A stretch of DNA of 7,896 nucleotides, taken from NCBI GenBank assembly GCA_035628335.1, contig DASPKA010000117.1, positions 1-7,896 on the forward strand. The letters are read 5' to 3'. The notes under the pieces are model-generated. The model had not been told where the DNA came from. It worked only from the letters and a program-made list of their open reading frames with translations, and searched no databases. The position numbers and the translations under genes were made by a program. Positions 1-3,602 of this stretch are shown here, one piece after another. Every line of letters starts with the position of its first letter. Position 1 is the first letter of the stretch. This stretch comes from DASPKA01 sp035628335. GTDB lineage: Bacteria; Patescibacteriota; Doudnabacteria; UBA920.

Positions 1-1
1 T

Positions 2-226
2 GGAATTTTTGAAGGCGACCTAGTAATCGTTCGTCCCACTAAAGAGGCAAAGCACAATGATATAGTTGTAGCCCTGCTCCATGACGAAGCTACAGTCAAG
101 CGCTACATCCAAATCAAAAATCGAGCCTACCTAAAAGCCGAAAACCCCTCCTTCAAAGACATTTACCCCAAAGAAGAGTGGATGGTACAGGGTAAAGTGG
201 TTGGAGTCATCAGGCAACTTGAATAA
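2..226 (+). CDS. lexA: LexA-type repressor, C-terminal autoprotease domain (partial, 5' end outside window)
   Basis: The last 74 residues of a LexA/S24 protease-domain protein are visible; the start lies left of the window. The fragment opens with G-I-F-E-G-D-L-V-I-V, which matches the stretch just after the catalytic serine in LexA. It continues with D-I-V-V-A-L-L-H-D-E and T-V-K-R-Y; in this family the lysine of TVKR (bases 98-100) is the general base of the Ser-Lys dyad. It ends with G-K-V-V-G-V-I-R-Q-L, the usual LexA C-terminal strand. The catalytic serine and the DNA-binding wing are not visible, so a UmuD-like or phage-type S24 protein cannot be excluded, but a tail ending soon after GxVxGVIR fits LexA. 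Known role: repressor of the DNA-damage response that cleaves itself when RecA is activated. The same C-terminal 15 residues recur as a relic at 323-370. Confidence 0.85.
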   Translation, partial: GIFEGDLVIVRPTKEAKHNDIVVALLHDEATVKRYIQIKNRAYLKAENPSFKDIYPKEEWMVQGKVVGVIRQLE

Positions 227-251
227 AAAACTTAAGCAGATATCTTTAGGA

Positions 252-310
252 AGTGAGTAAGGGCTTTGCCCGCACGAACGAGGAGCGGCAAGCCTGCGCA
301 GTCCGCGACC
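252..310. repeat. GC-rich repeat-like segment with imperfect hairpin
   Basis: This short stretch is much richer in GC than the sequence around it. It can fold through GGCTTTGCC (262-270) against GGCAAGCC (287-294), with one bulged T. No convincing reading frame crosses it. It lies exactly between the intact lexA 3' end and the lexA-tail relic. By composition and position it looks like a dispersed intergenic repeat, but only one copy is visible here, so that is an inference. Confidence 0.35.
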
Positions 311-322
311 AAATAATAGCCG

Positions 323-370
323 TGGATGGTCCAAGGTAAAGTTGTTGGTGTGATACGACAGCTAGAGTAG
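323..370 (+). pseudogene. Relic of a second lexA C-terminus (15 codons plus stop)
   Basis: These 16 codons encode W-M-V-Q-G-K-V-V-G-V-I-R-Q-L-E and a stop, identical in protein sequence to the end of the intact lexA at 179-226. Eleven of the 16 codons differ between the copies (for example AGG/CGA, CTT/CTA, TAA/TAG), and every difference is synonymous. Just upstream in the same frame are AAA TAA TAG, which resemble AAA GAA GAG (K-E-E) of the intact gene with both glutamates turned into stops, followed by one extra codon. The fragment therefore looks like the surviving tail of a diverged lexA paralogue, not a fresh duplication. No start codon or ribosome site would allow it to be translated alone. 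Confidence 0.6.
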
Positions 371-377
371 CCAGTCT

Positions 378-406
378 TTGACACTGATCTTTATTTCACC
401 TATCGT
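378..406 (+). promoter_or_regulatory. Putative sigma70 promoter for the small coiled-coil gene
   Basis: A consensus TTGACA -35 (378-383) is followed after 17 bp by TATCGT (401-406), a weaker -10. It would start transcription about 20 nt before the ATG at 433. No Shine-Dalgarno site is seen in that leader. Confidence 0.45.
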
Positions 407-432
407 TAATTCACCCGTTTAAACTATATTCT

Positions 433-695
433 ATGTTGACCACTGCAGATATAAAAAAACTATCTAGCTATTTAAAAGAAGACTTTAAAGATGTTTTTGC
501 CACTAAAGACGACCTCAAAAGACTTGAAACAAAGCTTGATGCAAAAATAGATACATTAACTATAGCTGCAGACTCCTTCACCAAAGAAATAAGTGATAAT
601 CGGACTGAGCGGACGATCATAGCGCATACATAGAAACACACAATAAGTGGTTTCAGGTGCTCGCAGAAAAAGTAGGCGTAAAACTAGAAGCCTAA
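433..695 (+). pseudogene. Small charged coiled-coil protein, frameshifted near codon 66
   Basis: The open frame from ATG 433 gives 66 residues and stops at 631-633. It is a very charged helical protein (K-D-D-L-K-R-L-E-T-K-L-D-A-K-I-D) ending in D-N-R-T-E-R-T-I-I-A-H. The -1 frame, from base 630 to the TAA at 693-695, continues with I-E-T-H-N-K-W-F-Q-V-L and A-E-K-V-G-V-K-L-E-A. That resembles the C-terminus I recall from this kind of small CPR coiled-coil protein. A one-base loss around 628-629, in what was probably an Arg codon after His, explains the break. The intact paralogue at 1123-1362 shares D-S-F, E-I-x-D-N-R-T-E-R-T and a following H-R. Function is unknown. A terminator follows directly. 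The shift could be real decay, a sequencing error or, less likely, programmed; there is no clear slippery heptamer. Confidence 0.55.
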
Positions 696-710
696 AACTA
701 ACTATATATA

Positions 711-735
711 AAAAAGCAACCTTGGTTGTTTTTTT
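711..735 (+). terminator. Intrinsic terminator after the coiled-coil gene
   Basis: The stem is CAAC (717-720) with GTTG (725-728), extended by an A-run before it and a run of T after it (729-735). It lies 15 bp past the frameshift-corrected stop codon at 693-695. Confidence 0.65.
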
Positions 736-787
736 ATATTCACTATAATACTGTCTATTTTTTACTAAATTTGTGGATAACTCGTGC

Positions 788-816
788 TTGACAGGAATAT
801 ACGGGCGTATTAATAT
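788..816 (+). promoter_or_regulatory. Strong sigma70 promoter for the 62-aa Cys/His protein
   Basis: TTGACA (788-793) is followed after exactly 17 bp by TAATAT (811-816), close to the ideal. The expected start is near 823, giving a leader of about 60 nt before the ATG at 882. The operator-like repeats at 796-835 cover its spacer, -10 and start point. Confidence 0.75.
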
Positions 817-835
817 AAATATACGAAAGTATTAA
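796..835 (+). promoter_or_regulatory. Tandem palindromic operator-like sites over the promoter
   Basis: Two 18-bp copies of AATATACG-nnn-GTATTAA lie at 796-813 (nnn = GGC) and 818-835 (nnn = AAA). They differ only in those three central bases. Each holds a small palindrome, ATACG/CGTAT at 799-810 and ATAC/GTAT at 821-832. The copies are 22 bp apart, close to two helical turns, so bound proteins would sit on nearly the same face. One copy abuts and overlaps the -10, and the other covers the start point, the classical place for repression. The regulator is unknown; the neighbouring LexA and the 62-aa protein itself are candidates. Confidence 0.6.
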
Positions 836-881
836 ACATAGTGAACAGCGATTACTCTAACCACTCTTCACTAACACATAT

Positions 882-1070
882 ATGTCACAACTTGAAATGA
901 AAAAACTCAACATCCTCAACGAACTGCAATCACTCTGCGCACACTGCCAGAGTGGTACCCGCCAGGGCCACCACTGCCCTATTGCCTTAATACGAAAGCA
1001 AATTATTTCTTTAAGTGGAGTACCGCTTATAGTTAATAATCAATTCAGGGGTATACTCGCACCAACCTAA
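882..1070 (+). CDS. Small Cys/His-rich protein, possible zinc knuckle
   Basis: This 62-residue protein is of no family I recognise. After a short helical N-terminus it carries C19-A-H-C22 and, nine residues on, H30-H31-C32-P33, a spacing able to hold one zinc ion. The rest is hydrophobic and helical (I-A-L-I-R-K-Q-I-I-S-L) with a short tail. It has its own strong promoter (788-816) and tandem operator-like sites, so its expression appears to be controlled. The ATG is preceded by CATAT with no Shine-Dalgarno site, like most genes here. It may be a small DNA-binding or nucleic-acid-binding regulator, but that rests only on the Cys/His pattern and the operator. The frame is short, so some doubt remains that it is coding; the promoter and the ordered motif support it. 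Confidence 0.6.
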   Translation: MSQLEMKKLNILNELQSLCAHCQSGTRQGHHCPIALIRKQIISLSGVPLIVNNQFRGILAPT

Positions 1071-1076
1071 AAAAAC

Positions 1077-1105
1077 TTGACTGAGTAATAATTTACTCAT
1101 ACTAT
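1077..1105 (+). promoter_or_regulatory. Sigma70 promoter for the 79-aa coiled-coil gene
   Basis: TTGACT (1077-1082), 17 bp, then TACTAT (1100-1105). The expected start lies near 1112, only about 10 nt before the ATG at 1123, so the mRNA would be nearly leaderless. It begins 7 bp after the stop codon of the preceding gene. Confidence 0.6.
1082..1099 (+). promoter_or_regulatory. Perfect inverted repeat filling the promoter spacer
   Basis: TGAGTAA-TAAT-TTACTCA has 7-bp perfect arms around a 4-bp centre. It occupies exactly the gap between the -35 and -10 of the promoter for the 79-aa gene. A dimeric repressor bound here would block RNA polymerase. It does not resemble the operator at 796-835. 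Confidence 0.55.
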
Positions 1106-1122
1106 TAAAATATATTACACAT

Positions 1123-1362
1123 ATGATTACCCCAGAAGATATAAATCTACTAAAAGAATTCTTTCCTACGAGAGAAGAAGTGGTGACAAAAGACGAATTC
1201 AACCGCCTTGATAACAAGGTTGATCTAATTATGACCACTCTGGACTCGTTTATTGTGGAAATAAGAGATAACAGAACAGAAAGAACTGTTATGGAGCATA
1301 GACTAACCAAACTAGAGTCTGCCGTGACCAAGCTTTCAGCTGGAACTGGGGTACAGATATAG
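1123..1362 (+). CDS. Small charged coiled-coil protein (intact paralogue)
   Basis: This 79-residue protein is paralogous to the broken gene at 433-695. Both start M-[LI]-T-x2-D-I and carry T-K-D-[DE]-[LF]-x-R-L, D-S-F and E-I-x-D-N-R-T-E-R-T. The sequence from about residue 14 to 70 is strongly charged with hydrophobic residues at heptad-like spacing (E-F-N-R-L-D-N-K-V-D-L-I), suggesting a coiled coil. There is no signal peptide or membrane segment. It ends in A-G-T-G-V-Q-I and lacks the W-F-Q-V-L-A-E-K-V-G-V tail visible in the other copy, so the two diverged at the C-terminus. Function is unknown. It has its own promoter with an inverted repeat in the spacer, and a strong terminator follows at 1378. 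The start ATG is preceded by ACAT and has no Shine-Dalgarno site. Confidence 0.65.
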   Translation: MITPEDINLLKEFFPTREEVVTKDEFNRLDNKVDLIMTTLDSFIVEIRDNRTERTVMEHRLTKLESAVTKLSAGTGVQI

Positions 1363-1377
1363 GAAACACTTGCATCA

Positions 1378-1410
1378 AAAAGAGCCCTGATGCCGCATCG
1401 GGGCTCTTTT
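1378..1410. terminator. Strong, probably bidirectional intrinsic terminator
   Basis: A 15-bp stem pairs 1378-1392 with 1396-1410 around a CCG loop, with one G-T pair. Its core is AGAGCCC/GGGCTCT, with an A-run on the left and a T-run on the right. That gives a U-tract on either strand, fitting its place between the convergent genes ending at 1362 (plus) and 1426 (minus). Confidence 0.85.
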
Positions 1411-1425
1411 GTTGTGTAGCCGTCT

Positions 1426-1665
1426 CTAACACCTGGGACCACCGACACGGATCTCTAAGTCTTCAGCAGTGAGTTGCTGACTTGCGCGTGCTGCGTCAGC
1501 AATGTGCTGCAAGTCGTGCCGAATAGCTCTACGTTCTCGCTCAAACTCCTCTCGAGTCTCAGGGTCGTCCAACAATCCTTTCGGCTTTTCTTTGGATAAT
1601 TTCCTAGACACCGGTCTTTTCCGTATTGACTTGCGTCGCTTCATAGCGCCTTTGATCCTTTCCAT
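1426..1665 (-). CDS. Small basic protein with C-terminal VGG-PRC motif
   Basis: This 79-residue protein is paralogous to the gene just upstream (1902-1684). It has three parts: a very basic N-terminus (about residues 8-30, rich in Lys and Arg), a charged helix (about 35-62) and the tail L-T-A-E-D-L-E-I-R-V-G-G-P-R-C, which ends the protein. The L-T-x-[ED]-D-x3-[KR]-V-G-G string is shared with its neighbour and resembles double-glycine leaders of bacteriocin/RiPP precursors, but only three residues (PRC) would follow. The start is ATG 1665: AAAGGAG (1671-1677) ends 5 nt upstream, whereas the TTG at 1668 is too close to it. The gap to the upstream gene is 18 bp, so they are probably one transcript. 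Function is unknown. A precursor peptide, a protein tag, or a small nucleic-acid-binding protein are possibilities, none proven. Confidence 0.6.
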   Translation of the reverse strand: MERIKGAMKRRKSIRKRPVSRKLSKEKPKGLLDDPETREEFERERRAIRHDLQHIADAARASQQLTAEDLEIRVGGPRC

Positions 1666-1670
1666 CAAAT

Positions 1671-1678
1671 CTCCTTTC
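1671..1678 (-). promoter_or_regulatory. Strong ribosome binding site GAAAGGAG
   Basis: On the minus strand GAAAGGAG ends 5 nt before ATG 1665. It decides between TTG 1668 and ATG 1665 in favour of ATG. Most other genes in the window lack such a site. Confidence 0.65.
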
Positions 1679-1683
1679 TGTGT

Positions 1684-1902
1684 TTAACAGTCGCAACCCC
1701 CGCCCACTTTTGTACGGAAGTCGTCGCCGGTAAGCCTATTTTCACAGGCCTTTAACTTGGCAGCCATCTCGTGGCTATCCATGATTTCCCTATAACGCTC
1801 TTCTAATTTGCGTCTCATATCGTCTGTCATCTCAAGTTTTGGCTTGTGACTTCCTTTTTTCCCAGACTTTTTAGAACCCGTTACTTTTTGAGACTTCTTC
1901 AT
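1684..1902 (-). CDS. Small basic protein with C-terminal VGGGCDC motif
   Basis: This 72-residue protein is the paralogue of the gene at 1665-1426. Residues 2-22 are almost all Lys, Ser and Gly and probably disordered. Residues about 25-55 form a charged helix (D-D-M-R-R-K-L-E-E-R-Y-R-E-I-M), with Cys near residue 53. The C-terminus is L-T-G-D-D-F-R-T-K-V-G-G-G-C-D-C, so two cysteines close the protein. The layout (disordered charged N-terminus, helix, C-terminal GG) recalls both double-glycine leader peptides and Pup-like protein tags, but neither match extends to a known family signature. It has the best Shine-Dalgarno site of the window (AGGAGG, 4 nt from ATG) and a promoter at 1971-1943 overlapping a palindrome. 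Function is unknown. No modifying enzyme, transporter or ligase is encoded in this window. Confidence 0.65.
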   Translation of the reverse strand: MKKSQKVTGSKKSGKKGSHKPKLEMTDDMRRKLEERYREIMDSHEMAAKLKACENRLTGDDFRTKVGGGCDC

Positions 1903-1906
1903 GTTT

Positions 1907-1912
1907 CCTCCT
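1907..1912 (-). promoter_or_regulatory. Consensus Shine-Dalgarno AGGAGG
   Basis: A perfect AGGAGG lies 4 nt upstream of ATG 1902 on the minus strand, unlike the AT-rich, Shine-Dalgarno-free starts of the plus-strand and metabolic genes. Confidence 0.7.
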
Positions 1913-1942
1913 CTATGTGGATTGCAGAAATTTCAGCAAAAA

Positions 1943-1971
1943 TATATACTCGTAAATATTATGAGTTGCAA
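1943..1971 (-). promoter_or_regulatory. Promoter with palindromic operator for the GG-Cys peptide pair
   Basis: On the minus strand TTGCAA (1971-1966) and TATATA (1948-1943) are 17 bp apart. The start would fall near 1936, leaving a leader of about 34 nt. A 19-bp near-palindrome, ACTC...GAGT (1948-1966, with one G-T and one A-A mismatch about the centre at 1957), fills the spacer and touches the -10. This suggests repressor control. Confidence 0.55.
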
Positions 1972-2120
1972 CGTTGAGTTTGGATCAACGGTGGGGGGCG
2001 GCTCATAACATACACCAAAAAACCAGCTACGATTCAGTAGCGAGCTAAAGGGGGCATATGGCCAGGCATTTCATGCCGCTTTTAGCTCATGTTGCTTACA
2101 TCAAGTAACATGGGTTTTTT
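1972..2120 (+). ncRNA. Candidate structured small RNA ending in an intrinsic terminator
   Basis: No gene occupies this stretch, but the plus strand folds into a row of hairpins. CGTTGA/TCAACG pairs 1972-1977 with 1985-1990. GCTAC/GTAGC pairs 2026-2030 with 2037-2041. A 16-bp stem pairs 2042-2057 with 2073-2088, starting GAGCTAAA/TTTAGCTC and containing one G-U pair and one G-G mismatch. The last is the terminator hairpin from 2088. The wobble pairs at 2050/2080 and 2094/2106 are G-U in plus-strand RNA but would be A-C in minus-strand RNA, which supports plus-strand transcription. TATTAT (1957-1962) could serve as a -10 with start near 1969, but no good -35 is seen. It matches no RNA class I recognise (not tRNA, tmRNA, SRP or RNase P RNA). 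Confidence 0.4.
2088..2120 (+). terminator. Intrinsic terminator, plus strand
   Basis: A 10-bp stem CATGTTGCTT (2088-2097) pairs with AAGTAACATG (2103-2112) through one G-U pair around the loop ACATC. GG and six T (2115-2120) follow. No plus-strand protein gene lies upstream before 1362, so it probably ends a non-coding transcript. It also borders the 3' end of transaldolase. Confidence 0.65.
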
Positions 2121-2122
2121 GT

Positions 2123-2995
2123 TTAAATGAATAGAGCTTTCCAGTCTGTAGCAAATTTCACAAGGCCTTTATCTGTAAGATCGTGTCGAAGGTTATACTC
2201 ACGCCAATCTTTTTGTAAATTTATGCTCTCTTTTGGTATAGCAGTTAAGTTTCCATGAGGGTAGATATAGCCAGGTTCAGGAACTGGCATACCAGCTTCA
2301 GCCCAGGCTTTCAAAATTTTTAGCGGCGCAGTAATAATATCTGCACCATATGCAATGCTCGCTAAAAAGTGTTCCATGCTTCGTATGCTTGCAGAGAGAA
2401 TCTCAACATGCCCATCACCTTCTTGATACAGTGTATAACAATTCTTTATTAAATCCATCCCGTTTTGACCTATGTCATCCAACCTGCCTACGAACGGCGA
2501 AACAAAGACACTGCCTTTGGGCATGTGAGCAGCTGCCTTGGTGGCAGCGTATACTGCCGCTGCCTGGCTCTCAGAGAAACAAAGTGTAAGGTTCACACGT
2601 AAACCAGCAGCAACTGACTGCTCAGTTGCCTCTAAGCAACTGGGCGTTATAGGGTACTTTATATGGGCATTCGGTATCCAAGAAAACATTTCTTTTCCTT
2701 GTGCGAGCGCGTCTTGCGCAGTTGTCTGTGCATCAGCATACACCTCCAAAGACACAGAACCCTCTGGTAGTAAGCCGGAGATCTCAATCGCTACTTTTTT
2801 ATAGAACTCATTTACCTCCACGGAAGTAAATTTCTCCCCCCGAGCAAGCCGCTCCTGCGCTTCAGGATTCTTCGCGATTAACGACGGGTTCGTAGTTTGT
2901 CCATCCAAAAAACCTAGTAACGCTAAGGCCTCGCGAGTTTCGCTCGGGTCGCCACTGTCCAAAAATATTTTAGTTTTTAAGTTTGATGGTCTCAT
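2123..2995 (-). CDS. tal: Transaldolase
   Basis: This 290-residue enzyme transfers a dihydroxyacetone unit between sugar phosphates in the non-oxidative pentose phosphate pathway (sedoheptulose 7-phosphate + glyceraldehyde 3-phosphate to erythrose 4-phosphate + fructose 6-phosphate), in the cytoplasm. Family motifs run in order: I-F-L-D-S-G-D (10-16), G-Q-T-T-N-P-S-L-I (32-40), V-S-L-E-V-Y-A-D (81-88), I-K-Y-P-I-T (112-117) with K113 as the Schiff-base lysine, V-N-L-T-L-C-F-S (134-141), S-P-F-V-G-R-L-D-D (166-174) with the phosphate-binding arginine, and S-A-S-I-R-S. The length lies between the short FSA-like (about 220) and classical (about 317) types. It is last in a block after the DUF2090 aldolase and an unknown protein, with a 16-bp gap. 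The start is preceded by ACATAT and no Shine-Dalgarno site. Activity as fructose-6-phosphate aldolase cannot be excluded. Confidence 0.92.
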   Translation of the reverse strand: MRPSNLKTKIFLDSGDPSETREALALLGFLDGQTTNPSLIAKNPEAQERLARGEKFTSVEVNEFYKKVAIEISGLLPEGSVSLEVYADAQTTAQDALAQGKEMFSWIPNAHIKYPITPSCLEATEQSVAAGLRVNLTLCFSESQAAAVYAATKAAAHMPKGSVFVSPFVGRLDDIGQNGMDLIKNCYTLYQEGDGHVEILSASIRSMEHFLASIAYGADIITAPLKILKAWAEAGMPVPEPGYIYPHGNLTAIPKESINLQKDWREYNLRHDLTDKGLVKFATDWKALFI

Positions 2996-3011
2996 ATATG
3001 TAACTTGAATT

Positions 3012-3596
3012 TTAATCTGCTAGCCTCTTAATAAATCCTTCGAACTCCTCCGTAAACATTTGGCGCGTTAAGACATCCTGAGAACGACTGTTATACTTTT
3101 GCTGTTCGACTAAGCCAGCGAATAGCTGGGATACTTTTTCGGTTAATTCCGGAAAAATTTTAAACATTTTCGTTCTCTGTTCTGACTGCCTTGCCTCTAA
3201 CTCCTCATTAAACCAAATCGAAACTGTTGTAGGCTGCAGCGACTCTGCTGAATAGAACGAACACAATGAGAGCGTGAACGAAGAAAGCTCAAACAAAAAG
3301 ATGTTGAAATTATCTACTTCCCGTTGAACATCGGAATTACGTGAAATGTACTCAGTAGACTGATGTACTTCCTCTATGAGCTGTTGTAGAGTTTTAGCTC
3401 TCCGTATCTTACCTGCCAATTGTTCCAGGGTATCCACCGTATGCACACCCCGCTTCACAACCTTATATGCCTCGCTTTCTTGAGGATTCTCCATTACCTC
3501 GTCAGCAGCATTGCCGAATGTAGCTGCGGCATAATCTTTTATCCTGCCATATACCTCCGCTGCATATGTTGTATCGAATTTTTTTCCTTCTTGCAT
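3012..3596 (-). CDS. Unknown helical protein between aldolase and transaldolase
   Basis: I do not recognise this 194-residue protein. It is soluble and looks almost wholly helical, with charged amphipathic stretches (E-Q-L-A-G-K-I-R-R-A-K, W-F-N-E-E-L-E-A-R-Q-S-E-Q-R) and a short hydrophobic section around residues 97-113 (N-I-F-L-F-E-L-S-S-F-T-L), too polar at its edges for a sure membrane helix. No catalytic motif, cofactor loop or signal peptide is visible. It starts 6 bp after the DUF2090 aldolase stop and ends 16 bp before the transaldolase start, so the three are almost certainly co-transcribed. That position suggests, without proving, a role linked to sugar-phosphate metabolism or simply a lineage-specific cargo gene. 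The start ATG is preceded by TTTCAT with no Shine-Dalgarno site. Confidence 0.7.
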   Translation of the reverse strand: MQEGKKFDTTYAAEVYGRIKDYAAATFGNAADEVMENPQESEAYKVVKRGVHTVDTLEQLAGKIRRAKTLQQLIEEVHQSTEYISRNSDVQREVDNFNIFLFELSSFTLSLCSFYSAESLQPTTVSIWFNEELEARQSEQRTKMFKIFPELTEKVSQLFAGLVEQQKYNSRSQDVLTRQMFTEEFEGFIKRLAD

Positions 3597-3602
3597 ATGA
3601 AA

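Noticed and set aside
131..334. 67-residue minus-strand open frame under the lexA 3' end
   Set aside because: It runs antisense to the LexA coding region and through the GC-rich spacer, with no start signal or family resemblance.
1011..1448. 145-residue minus-strand open frame
   Set aside because: It lies antisense to two small genes and across the terminator hairpin and a promoter. The plus-strand frames have paralogues, promoters and motifs; this has none.
1666..1668. TTG start for the second GG-Cys gene
   Set aside because: Only 2 nt separate it from GAAAGGAG; the ATG at 1665 has normal spacing.
1990..2060. tRNA or tmRNA in the hairpin-rich gap
   Set aside because: No acceptor stem, T-arm GTTCRA or cloverleaf geometry, and no tmRNA tag frame could be found.
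2088..2120. Terminator of transaldolase (minus strand)
   Set aside because: On the minus strand the stem has an A-C mismatch and is followed by no U-run; the T-run and G-U pair fit the plus strand. A weak minus-strand effect cannot be excluded.
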